DNA of 5,181 nt from Granulosicoccaceae bacterium (lineage in GTDB: Bacteria; Pseudomonadota; Gammaproteobacteria; Granulosicoccales; Granulosicoccaceae). The notes under the pieces were generated by a model. That model made no database searches. It was given only the letters and a program-made list of their open reading frames with translations, and was not told the origin of the DNA. Made by a program: the position numbers and the translations under genes. Position 1 is the first letter of the stretch. Each line of letters begins with the position of its first letter. This document shows, piece by piece, positions 1 to 5,181 of this stretch. The stretch lies in assembly GCA_023301405.1 (NCBI GenBank), contig JALZUX010000216.1:1-5181 (forward strand). Direction: 5' to 3'.

Positions 1-518
1 AGCAGTGCACCACAGCTTGAACCAGCCGTGTCTTTGAATTCTATTGGAATGGCAGCAGCCGTGCCCGGTACACCATCTATTGCGGCATTTCCGCTATAAA
101 CCGGTTGACCATTTTCTATTGGCACCGTAGCTATGGCTATTTGACCGGTATTTTCCATGTAAATAGAAACACTGGTCTGATCACCTTCAGCCGTAACCAG
201 ACCACGCTCTATCGCAAACGGCCCGACACCGGCCAAAATATTGCCGCAATTCTGGCCATCTGAAACTAACGCTTGCTCTACATTAACTTGCAGGAAAAGG
301 TAATCGACATCAACTCCTTGTCGATCAGATACTTTAACCACGGCAACTTTTGACGTTAGGGGATCTGCACCGCCCATACCGTCAATCTGCCTTGCATCCG
401 GTGAACCCATGACGTTAAGCAGAAACGCATCACGGTCTGCGGGTAGATCAGAGGCGATAAAATACCCGCCCTTTGACGTGCCACCGCGCATCCACATACA
501 GCGGACGCCATCAGACAT
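1..518 (-). CDS. ligU: 4-oxalomesaconate isomerase/tautomerase (LigU/GalD, PrpF family), 3' end cut by window edge
   Basis: The first 172 residues of a PrpF-family protein (diaminopimelate-epimerase-like fold) are visible. Full members are about 360 residues, so roughly half is missing at the left edge. The N-terminus carries the family signature MRGGTSKG (residues 10-17), then [12 protein letters not shown] with Lys57 and GQNCGN with Cys91. The Lys-to-Cys spacing of 34 is the same as for Lys66/Cys100 of Sphingobium LigU as I recall it, so these are the probable acid/base residues. LigU moves a double bond in 4-oxalomesaconate to give the form LigJ hydrates; Pseudomonas GalD was described as a keto-enol tautomerase of the same compound. 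The ATG at 518 is preceded by GGAGAAAGG ending 8 bases upstream, and it overlaps the end of ligK by 8 bases, implying translational coupling. PrpF relatives also act on methylaconitate, but the neighbours decide in favour of oxalomesaconate. It is a cytoplasmic enzyme. Confidence 0.92.
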   Translation of the reverse strand, partial: MSDGVRCMWMRGGTSKGGYFIASDLPADRDAFLLNVMGSPDARQIDGMGGADPLTSKVAVVKVSDRQGVDVDYLFLQVNVEQALVSDGQNCGNILAGVGPFAIERGLVTAEGDQTSVSIYMENTGQIAIATVPIENGQPVYSGNAAIDGVPGTAAAIPIEFKDTAGSSCGAL

Positions 519-1182
519 ATTTAAGACCTTTCTCCGCTAAGCGCTCTCGCATTTCATATAGATCAAGACTTGGTTTCCCCGCCGCCAGTATCTGACGTTT
601 CTCTTCTTCATTGGCCAACCGCTCCTGCGCTTTCACAAGCACTTCAACGGCATGTTCACGCTTCACCACACAGACACCGTCATCATCAGCAATAATCACA
701 TCACCGGGAGTGATCGCAGCACCAGCGCACACCACAGGAACGTTAACCGAACCAACTGTTTCTTTAATTGTACCCTGTGCACAGATGGCCTTAGACCACA
801 CCGGAAAACCCATTTCGGTAAGATCTTTTACATCACGCACACCGGCGTCGATAATCAAACCACTGCACCCATGAGCAATAGCAGATGTTGCCAATAGATC
901 ACCAAAATAACCAGCGTCAGACGGTGACGTAGTGGCCAGCACAAGAATATCTCCAGCAGATATTTGCTCAATAGCTACATGTAACATCCAGTTATCTGCG
1001 GGCGCACAAAGCACTGTCACTGCAGTTCCACCAATACATGCACCGGCATAAATCGGCCGCATGTAACTTGCCAGCAAGCCAATGCGGCCTTGCGCTTCAT
1101 GCACTGTTGCAACACCACATTTAGCTAAAGCTTGTGCTGTTTCTTTATCAGCACGTTGTATATTTTGAACAACCACGCCCAT
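511..1182 (-). CDS. ligK: 4-carboxy-4-hydroxy-2-oxoadipate (CHA) aldolase, RraA-like class II (LigK/GalC)
   Basis: This 223-residue protein has the length and fold signature of the HMG/CHA aldolases, divalent-metal-dependent relatives of RraA. It cleaves CHA to pyruvate and oxaloacetate, the last step of the pathway, and family members usually also cleave 4-hydroxy-4-methyl-2-oxoglutarate and decarboxylate oxaloacetate. The diagnostic D-X20-R-D motif is intact: Asp95 in GYFGDLLA, then Arg116-Asp117 in DAGVRD. An acidic run near the C-terminus (NEEEKR, 191-196) matches the region that supplies a glutamate across the subunit interface in the Pseudomonas putida enzyme. The ATG at 1182 has TAAGGA 9 bases upstream. 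It lies 47 bases downstream of ligC, and its last codons overlap the ligU start. The ligK-ligU adjacency is also known from Sphingobium (ligK-ligU-ligI). RraA itself is a shorter RNase E inhibitor, and the pathway neighbours exclude that reading. Confidence 0.93.
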   Translation of the reverse strand: MGVVVQNIQRADKETAQALAKCGVATVHEAQGRIGLLASYMRPIYAGACIGGTAVTVLCAPADNWMLHVAIEQISAGDILVLATTSPSDAGYFGDLLATSAIAHGCSGLIIDAGVRDVKDLTEMGFPVWSKAICAQGTIKETVGSVNVPVVCAGAAITPGDVIIADDDGVCVVKREHAVEVLVKAQERLANEEEKRQILAAGKPSLDLYEMRERLAEKGLKYV

Positions 1183-1229
1183 TAGATTTAGTCCTTACTT
1201 AAATAGCGGTTAAAATATAGATGCTGCAT

Positions 1230-2177
1230 TTACAACATTGATTTTTCGAGCCGATCAAGTACTTCCATCACTGGCAGCACCTGTCGAAAAGAGCCGTTTG
1301 GCTCGCGTTTGCTCTCAATGGCATCGACAAACTCACGATCAATCAATTCGATCCCGTTGCTAGAAACAGCAACGCCAGTAAGATCAATCGGATTTTCAGA
1401 GCCGTCGACTAAATCATCGTAGCGTGCGATGTAGGTTCCGTTATCACAGATGTATCGAAAGAAAGTGCCTAGCGGACCATCGTTATTAAACGACAGACTC
1501 AACGTACAGATTGCGCCCTTGGGAGTTTTTAAACCAATTGACATGTCCATGGCGATTCCAAGTTCAGGATGTTTCGGCCCCTGTAGTGCGAATACCTCTG
1601 AGGGGACTTCCCCTGTTTGGTACATGAATAAATCAACCGTATGACAGGCATGGTGCCATAAAAGATGATCTGTCCAGCTTCTAGGGTTACCAAGGGCATT
1701 CATATTGGAGCGGCGGAAAAAATACGTTTGCACATCCATTTGCTGAATGCTTAACTCACCGGCCTTAATTTTATTCTTCATAAACTGATGCGAAGGGTTA
1801 AACCGTCGCACTTGACCTGCCATTCCCACCATGCCGGTTTCTTTTTGCACTTCCACAACACGCCTTGCGTCTGCTGCGCTGTCAGACATAGGTATTTCAC
1901 ACAACACATGCTTACCAGCTTGCATACATTGGATGCTTTGATCCGCATGCATTTGCGTTGGCGTCGACAGAATAACGGCGTCGACGTCGTCTTTTGCCAG
2001 AGTCTCTGCAAGATCAGTAGTCGCATGTTGAATGCCTCGCTCTTTAGCAAAGGCACTTATAGAATCTTGAGTGCGCCCAACCACCGACGTAACCTGCACG
2101 CCATCAATTTTAGCTAAGGCATCAAGATGCTTAACACCGAAAGCACCTGCGGCACCGGCAACAGCTATTTTAATCAT
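1230..2177 (-). CDS. ligC: 4-carboxy-2-hydroxymuconate-6-semialdehyde dehydrogenase (LigC, Gfo/Idh/MocA family)
   Basis: This 315-residue protein has the length of Sphingobium LigC. It oxidises the cyclic hemiacetal form of CHMS to 2-pyrone-4,6-dicarboxylate with NAD(P)+ in the cytoplasm. The N-terminal Rossmann domain has GAAGAFG (residues 8-14); Arg35 just after the second strand suits NADP+. STPTQMH (71-77) is the usual nucleotide loop. At the normal Gfo/Idh/MocA EKP position it reads EIP (94-96), as I recall also for LigC. The C-terminal domain contains stretches I recognise as nearly invariant in LigC, including QQMDVQTYFFRR (145-156), RSWTDHLLWHHA (166-177) and SLSFNNDGPLGTFFRYI (227-243). 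His175, His176, His179 and Asp182 lie in the substrate-site region. The ATG at 2177 has GAGGA 9 bases upstream and overlaps the stop of a possible 22-codon ORF as ATGA. It is the first recognised gene of the leftward run. Confidence 0.95.
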   Translation of the reverse strand: MIKIAVAGAAGAFGVKHLDALAKIDGVQVTSVVGRTQDSISAFAKERGIQHATTDLAETLAKDDVDAVILSTPTQMHADQSIQCMQAGKHVLCEIPMSDSAADARRVVEVQKETGMVGMAGQVRRFNPSHQFMKNKIKAGELSIQQMDVQTYFFRRSNMNALGNPRSWTDHLLWHHACHTVDLFMYQTGEVPSEVFALQGPKHPELGIAMDMSIGLKTPKGAICTLSLSFNNDGPLGTFFRYICDNGTYIARYDDLVDGSENPIDLTGVAVSSNGIELIDREFVDAIESKREPNGSFRQVLPVMEVLDRLEKSML

Positions 2178-2242
2178 TCGGCAGTATCCTCATAGCTTGC
2201 TACCCGGGAGTGAAGGTCTTCAGCACTATTATGTTGGCTCAT
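2174..2242 (-). CDS. Possible 22-codon leader ORF overlapping the ligC start
   Basis: A short frame starts at ATG 2242 (peptide begins MSQHNSAEDLHS and ends YEDTAE) and stops with a TGA sharing bases with the ligC ATG (ATGA). A weak Shine-Dalgarno-like GGGG lies 6 bases upstream of its ATG. It lies within the predicted leader of the leftward transcript. It is hydrophilic, with no membrane segment and no amino-acid run typical of attenuators. It could be a translationally coupled leader peptide, the stub of a lost gene, or chance. I do not recognise the sequence, and no function is proposed. Confidence 0.2.
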   Translation of the reverse strand: MSQHNSAEDLHSRVASYEDTAE

Positions 2243-2262
2243 GGTAGGCCCCGTTGATTCAG

Positions 2263-2291
2263 TTGGAAACATCAGCAATATTGTATACAAT
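2263..2291 (+). promoter_or_regulatory. Predicted sigma-70 promoter of the regulator gene (and perhaps ligJ-ligI)
   Basis: TTGGAA at 2263-2268 and TACAAT at 2286-2291 are separated by 17 bases, a near-consensus -35/-10 pair. Transcription would begin near 2298, giving a leader of about 50 bases. The -10 hexamer lies inside the 14-base palindrome at 2279-2292, so a protein bound there would block polymerase; this suggests autorepression. The promoter is predicted from sequence only. Confidence 0.55.
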
Positions 2292-2292
2292 A
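2279..2292. promoter_or_regulatory. Operator candidate 1: 14-base perfect palindrome TATTGTATACAATA
   Basis: Every base pairs across the centre between 2285 and 2286. The core TTGTATACAA fits the GT-N(0-3)-AC pattern bound by GntR-family regulators of the FadR/FCD type, and a gene for such a protein begins 58 bases to the right. It covers the -10 box of the predicted rightward promoter. Binding by the neighbouring regulator is inferred. Confidence 0.65.
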
Positions 2293-2308
2293 ATTTTTTT
2301 AAAAGCAC
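2280..2308 (-). promoter_or_regulatory. Weak candidate leftward promoter for ligC-ligK-ligU
   Basis: Because the palindrome is symmetric, the minus strand also reads TACAAT (2285 down to 2280). The hexamer 17 bases upstream is GTGCTT (2308 down to 2303), a poor -35. The leader to ligC would be about 95 bases and would include the possible 22-codon ORF. A weak -35 would fit a promoter needing activation, but another leftward promoter could be the real one. Confidence 0.3.
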
Positions 2309-2341
2309 GATTAGCGTCTTTTCAGACTCAAAAGACCATAA

Positions 2342-2351
2342 ATGTATACAT
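2342..2351. promoter_or_regulatory. Operator candidate 2: palindrome ATGTATACAT at the regulator start codon
   Basis: This 10-base perfect palindrome shares the GTATAC core with operator candidate 1. Its right half includes the first two bases of the regulator's ATG (2350-2352). Centre-to-centre distance to the first palindrome is 61 bases, close to six helical turns, so looping or cooperative binding is possible. Being shorter, it may be a weaker site. Confidence 0.5.
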
Positions 2352-3081
2352 GAAAACCAATCCGGTTGACAGCCAAACAAAATCACAAACGCAAAAATCC
2401 CTTAGGGAATTGCGTAGCCGACTGATTGCCGGGCAATTTCCAGCCAATTCCAAATTGCGTGAGGTACCTCTAGCCGCCGCATTTGGTGTGTCACGAACCC
2501 CGTTACGTTCGGCGTTGCTGCAACTGCAACAGGAAGGACTACTGCAACGGACTCGTGGCGGTTATACCGTACGTGCTTTTTCAATTCAGGATGCACTAAT
2601 CGCCATAGAACTCCGAGGCGTAATTGAAGGCACAGCCGCCAGACTGGCCGCCGAACGTAACGACATCAAGCATCAACTAGCACCAATAAAGCAAACTGTG
2701 CTTAAGCTCGACGAGATAGTAAAACAACATTCCATTGTTGATTACAGCGAATTCAATGACCTGTTCCACCAACAACTCGCCGCCCTGGCAGGCAATGACC
2801 TGATCAGGCGTGAGGTAGAGCGCGCCAGTTGCCTACCCTTTGCAGCGCCCAGTGCTTTTTCATCGAGTCACCATGACCATGAAAGGTTTAAAATATCAGT
2901 CACCATAGGGCAACAACATCACCATGCACTGGTTGAATCAATAGAACGCGGCCAGGGAAGCCGTGCTGAAGCGCTAGCCCGCGAACACGCCCACCTGGCC
3001 AAAATCAACACAGAGGTAGCGTATCAAGAGCGAAAAGAAAATGATCGCGACATACCGCTACTTGCACTGATCATCAAATAA
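2350..3081 (+). CDS. GntR-family transcriptional regulator, FCD (FadR-type) subfamily
   Basis: From ATG 2350 the protein has 243 residues, typical of FCD regulators. Residues 17-75 form the winged helix-turn-helix, with the canonical GVSRTPLRSALLQLQQEGLL (46-65) and the wing TRGGYTV (68-74). Residues 80-220 are the helical effector domain: NDLFHQQLAALAGN (136-149) with Asn136 at the usual D-x3-H aspartate position and His140, then His191 and His213, consistent with a partly altered metal/ligand pocket. The frame stays open back to a TTG at 2254, but that start would place the promoter and operator inside the gene, so ATG 2350 is preferred. It has no clear Shine-Dalgarno. The gene lies between the two pathway arms and probably senses a pathway acid such as PDC, OMA or protocatechuate. 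The ligand, and whether it represses or activates, cannot be read from sequence. Confidence 0.85.
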   Translation: MKTNPVDSQTKSQTQKSLRELRSRLIAGQFPANSKLREVPLAAAFGVSRTPLRSALLQLQQEGLLQRTRGGYTVRAFSIQDALIAIELRGVIEGTAARLAAERNDIKHQLAPIKQTVLKLDEIVKQHSIVDYSEFNDLFHQQLAALAGNDLIRREVERASCLPFAAPSAFSSSHHDHERFKISVTIGQQHHHALVESIERGQGSRAEALAREHAHLAKINTEVAYQERKENDRDIPLLALIIK

Positions 3082-3237
3082 AATGAAACCCACTCCAGCA
3101 TCTCTTTGCGGCACAGTCAAAAATGACTTGCAAAACGCACAGAGTAAATTCGTTTTTGCACCCAAACAAATTTGCTCTGGCAAACTACGCATAGATCACT
3201 GCTGCACTACCCCATTACCATTTAAGGGCATGCATAA
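3082..3237. other. 156-base spacer between the regulator gene and ligJ
   Basis: No gene, no GTATAC palindrome and no convincing sigma-70 promoter are visible here. It contains an inverted repeat (3129-3160) and a small TTTGC-TCTG-GCAAA hairpin (3172-3184 region), neither followed by a T-run that would make a terminator. AAGGG at 3224-3228 is the ligJ ribosome binding site. Whether ligJ-ligI has its own promoter here or relies on read-through is open. Confidence 0.5.
3129..3160. repeat. Imperfect inverted repeat TGCAAAACG / CGTTTTTGCA
   Basis: The arms at 3129-3137 and 3151-3160 are complementary except for one extra T in the right arm, with a 13-base AT-rich centre. It could be a binding site for a second regulator of ligJ-ligI, for example a LysR-type protein, or a transcript hairpin. 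There is no following T-run, so intrinsic termination is unlikely. Confidence 0.4.
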
Positions 3238-4260
3238 ATGATAATCGACTGTCACGGACACTACACCACCGCACCGCCGGCACATCAAACGTGGAGAGAC
3301 GCACAATGTGCAGCAGTATCAGACACCACACTCACCATACCCCCATACGGAGATATTTCAGATGACGAAATCCGCGAGACAATTGAACTCAATCAGCTAA
3401 AACTGCAACAAGAGCGCGGCGCTGATTTAACGTTGTTCTCACCACGTGCCTCTGCCATGGGCCATCACGTTGGCGATTCAAACACCAGCATTCACTGGAC
3501 CCGCGCATGCAATGATCTAATACACCGCGTATGCGAGTTGTATCCTCAGAACTTTGCCCCGGTATGCCAGCTACCACAGTCTCCCGATGCCGCATTAGAC
3601 GGCTCAATCGATGAGCTCAAGCGCTGTGTTAACGAACTGGGCTTCGTTGGGTGCAACTTAAACCCTGATCCTTCCGGTGGGCTGTGGACGTCAAAACCAC
3701 TGACAGACAAATTCTGGTATCCGATCTTCGAAACCATGGTCGAACTAGATGTACCCGCCATGATCCACGTATCAGCCTCTTGCAACCCTAACTTTCACGC
3801 CACCGGTGCGCACTATATCAACGCTGATACCACAGCGTTTATGCAGTTTTTACAAGGTGATTTATTCAGCGACTTTCCAGAGCTACGTTTGATTATTCCT
3901 CACGGCGGCGGCGCAGTACCCTATCACTGGGGGCGCTACCGTGGCCTTGCCGACATGCTTAAAAAGCCAGCGCTTGATTCCCACATTATGCAAAATGTCT
4001 TCTTCGACACTTGCGTTTATCACCAGCCGGGCATTGACTTATTATTTGAAGTCATCGATCACAAAAATATTCTTTTCGGGTCAGAGATGGTAGGGGCGGT
4101 ACGTGGTATTGACCCGCAAACCGGCCACCCATTTGACGACACGCTTCGCTACATCAATGCCCTATCCGTCAGTGAGCGAGTAAAGCAAGACGTACTTGAA
4201 CACAACACCCGCCGCGTATTCCCAAGACTTGACCAACGCTTAAAAAATCAAAACCGCTAA
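3238..4260 (+). CDS. ligJ: 4-oxalomesaconate hydratase (LigJ, amidohydrolase superfamily)
   Basis: This 340-residue protein matches Sphingobium LigJ in length and in long recognisable stretches such as NLNPDPSGG (140-148), HYINADTTAFMQ (192-203), IPHGGGAVPYHWGR (220-233) and FFDTCVYHQPGIDLL (255-269). LigJ adds water to the isomerised form of 4-oxalomesaconate, giving CHA, the LigK substrate. It is a zinc enzyme: His6 and His8 (HGH motif), His177 (MIHVS) and Glu283 (GSEM) correspond to the metal ligands, and His222 in PHGGG to a catalytic residue. The ATG at 3238 has AAGGG 9 bases upstream. ligI follows after 49 bases, so the two probably share a transcript. The unrelated hydratase GalB does the same step in Pseudomonas, and no GalB-like gene is seen here. 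Related 2-amino-3-carboxymuconate semialdehyde decarboxylases are the main alternative family, but the neighbours and signature motifs favour LigJ. Confidence 0.95.
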   Translation: MIIDCHGHYTTAPPAHQTWRDAQCAAVSDTTLTIPPYGDISDDEIRETIELNQLKLQQERGADLTLFSPRASAMGHHVGDSNTSIHWTRACNDLIHRVCELYPQNFAPVCQLPQSPDAALDGSIDELKRCVNELGFVGCNLNPDPSGGLWTSKPLTDKFWYPIFETMVELDVPAMIHVSASCNPNFHATGAHYINADTTAFMQFLQGDLFSDFPELRLIIPHGGGAVPYHWGRYRGLADMLKKPALDSHIMQNVFFDTCVYHQPGIDLLFEVIDHKNILFGSEMVGAVRGIDPQTGHPFDDTLRYINALSVSERVKQDVLEHNTRRVFPRLDQRLKNQNR

Positions 4261-4309
4261 ACCTCCAGAATTAAAATACCAGGCAATTAAAAAAGCATAG
4301 GCAGGCGAC

Positions 4310-5181
4310 ATGAGCACAGACAAAACTTCACCCACAGCATCCGGAGATTTCACCATGGATGCAGACTGGCTGGCTTATCACCCATCACCACGAAAGCCGC
4401 AATGGCAACCACCCACCGGCGCAGTCGATGCCCACTGTCACGTGTTCGGGCCAGGCAATCAATTCCCTTATGCACCCACCAGAAAATACACACCATGTGA
4501 TGCAGCAAAAGAACAACTGTTTGCGCTACGTGATCATTTAGGCTTCACACGCAATGTCATTGTACAAGCCACCTGTCATGGCGCTGACAACAAAGCCTTG
4601 GTAGACGCCCTGATACATTCAAATGATCAGGCACGTGGCGTCGCCACCGTAAAGGAAGACATCACCGACACAGAACTGCAAACCCTGCATAAGGCTGGAG
4701 TACGCGGCGTACGCTTCAACTTTGTAAAACGACTAGTCGATACCCGCCCGACAGCCGCACTAAAATCATTGGCGCCACGCATTAAAGCGTTAGGCTGGCA
4801 CGTAGTGCTGTACTTCGAGCCCGCTGATCTAGCCGAATTATCGCCGTTAATTGTGGCATGTCCGGTACCGGTAGTGATCGATCACATGGCACGGCCCGAT
4901 GTAAGCAAAGCTGTTGGCGGCGCAGACTTCAGCCAGTTTATAAATCTGATGTCAGACCACCAACACGTGTGGACCAAAGTAAGTTGCCCCGAGCGGCTAA
5001 CCAAACTTAGCCTTGAGGATATCGCCAAAAACAACTACACCGACGTAATACCATTCTCCAAAACACTGGTCGATCAATTTCCCGAGCGGGTTCTATGGGG
5101 CACAGACTGGCCGCACCCTAATATGAAATCACACATGCCGGATGATGGACAATTAGTTGAGATGATTCCTCTTATAGCGCC
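4310..5181 (+). CDS. ligI: 2-pyrone-4,6-dicarboxylate lactonase (LigI, amidohydrolase superfamily), 3' end cut by window edge
   Basis: About 290 residues are visible and perhaps 20-25 are missing past the right edge, judged against the 293-residue Sphingobium LigI. LigI hydrolyses the lactone of PDC to 4-oxalomesaconate and is unusual in its superfamily in needing no metal. The expected active-site residues are present, numbered from ATG 4310: His42 and His44 (DAHCHVFG), Arg135 and Arg141 (VRFNFVKR), Tyr168 (LYFE), His192 and Arg195 (IDHMARPD), Arg229 (CPERL) and Asp266 (WGTDWPHPN). The start is uncertain. ATG 4310 has only a weak site (TAGG 8 bases upstream, AGG 4 bases upstream), whereas in-frame ATG 4355 (residue 16) has GGAG at 8 bases and gives an N-terminus of LigI length. 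The longer form is listed. It lies 49 bases after ligJ, same strand, probably the same operon. Confidence 0.94.
   Translation, partial: MSTDKTSPTASGDFTMDADWLAYHPSPRKPQWQPPTGAVDAHCHVFGPGNQFPYAPTRKYTPCDAAKEQLFALRDHLGFTRNVIVQATCHGADNKALVDALIHSNDQARGVATVKEDITDTELQTLHKAGVRGVRFNFVKRLVDTRPTAALKSLAPRIKALGWHVVLYFEPADLAELSPLIVACPVPVVIDHMARPDVSKAVGGADFSQFINLMSDHQHVWTKVSCPERLTKLSLEDIAKNNYTDVIPFSKTLVDQFPERVLWGTDWPHPNMKSHMPDDGQLVEMIPLIA
4343..4357 (+). promoter_or_regulatory. Strong ribosome binding site for an internal ligI start (ATG 4355)
   Basis: GGAG at 4343-4346 sits 8 bases before the in-frame ATG at 4355. Starting here removes 15 non-conserved, Ser/Thr-rich residues and leaves 27 residues up to the first active-site His, close to the 31 in Sphingobium LigI. 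This is probably the real ligI start, or a second one. Confidence 0.5.

Larger units (their letters stand above)
2178..2349. promoter_or_regulatory. Divergent control region between ligC and the gntR-type regulator gene
   Basis: This 172-base AT-rich spacer separates the leftward ligC-ligK-ligU run from the rightward regulator gene. It holds a good rightward sigma-70 promoter, a weaker leftward candidate, and two palindromes centred on GTATAC about 61 bases apart, the second of which extends into the regulator's start codon. One regulator could thus control both directions. It also contains the possible 22-codon ORF in front of ligC. Confidence 0.75.

Noticed and set aside
611..897. Plus-strand frames of 81-87 codons within ligK
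   Set aside because: They lie antisense to a clearly recognisable conserved enzyme and resemble no protein family.
1154..1170. TTGT-N9-ACAA arrangement near the ligK start resembling an operator
   Set aside because: It is not a perfect palindrome and lies within the ligK coding region; a chance match is likely.
1778..2117. Frames of 92 and 109 codons overlapping the 5' half of ligC
   Set aside because: Both are shadow frames of the conserved Rossmann domain, with Cys/His-rich low-quality translations.
2254..2349. Upstream extension of the regulator frame to a TTG at 2254 (32 extra residues)
   Set aside because: It would place the predicted promoter and the 14-base operator inside the gene, lacks a ribosome binding site and adds residues not expected before the GntR DNA-binding domain.
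2174..2386. Full 70-codon minus-strand frame running into the regulator gene
   Set aside because: Its 5' part overlaps the regulator's coding start and both operators; only the last 22 codons from ATG 2242 merit mention.
3172..3184. TTTGC-TCTG-GCAAA hairpin as a terminator after the regulator gene
   Set aside because: The stem is only 5 pairs, AT-leaning, and no T-run follows.
3230..3241. Tiny ATG-CAT-AAA-TGA frame overlapping the ligJ start
   Set aside because: Its ATG lies only one base after the AAGGG site, too close for initiation; the site is well placed for the ligJ ATG at 3238.
3389..3785. Minus-strand frames inside ligJ
   Set aside because: They are antisense to conserved LigJ motifs and have no recognisable domains.
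4560..4567. TTGTACAA palindrome inside ligI
   Set aside because: It lies within conserved coding sequence (VIVQA), lacks the exact GTATAC core and is far from any promoter.

Overview
The window carries a catabolic cluster for the lower part of the protocatechuate 4,5-cleavage (meta-cleavage) pathway, the route by which lignin-derived vanillate/protocatechuate, and with overlap gallate, is taken to pyruvate and oxaloacetate. Six protein genes fill nearly all of it, four complete and two cut by the window edges. Moderate base composition, gene-dense layout and the protein families suggest a proteobacterium, perhaps a marine or aquatic gammaproteobacterium. The organism is an inference only: no taxonomic marker is present.

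Layout. The left part (1-2177) is a minus-strand run read right to left: ligC (CHMS dehydrogenase), ligK/galC (CHA aldolase), then ligU/galD (4-oxalomesaconate isomerase/tautomerase, which runs off the left edge). ligK and ligU overlap by 8 bases. Positions 2178-2349 are a divergent control region with two perfect palindromes centred on GTATAC. The right part is on the plus strand: a GntR-family (FCD-type) regulator (2350-3081), a 156-base spacer, ligJ (4-oxalomesaconate hydratase, 3238-4260) and ligI (2-pyrone-4,6-dicarboxylate lactonase, from 4310, cut by the right edge).

How the genes work together. Ring cleavage of protocatechuate by a 4,5-dioxygenase (LigAB, not in this window) would give 4-carboxy-2-hydroxymuconate semialdehyde (CHMS). 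LigC oxidises its cyclic hemiacetal to 2-pyrone-4,6-dicarboxylate (PDC). LigI opens PDC to 4-oxalomesaconate (OMA). LigU isomerises OMA, LigJ hydrates it to 4-carboxy-4-hydroxy-2-oxoadipate (CHA), and LigK cleaves CHA to pyruvate and oxaloacetate. All five steps after ring cleavage are present. The least standard part is regulatory: described protocatechuate 4,5-cleavage and gallate clusters use LysR-type activators, whereas here a GntR/FCD protein sits at the divergent promoter with palindromes of the type its family binds, one of them covering a good sigma-70 -10 box.

No tRNA, rRNA, mobile element, CRISPR array or convincing intrinsic terminator was seen. No gene-free stretch exceeds 300 bases.
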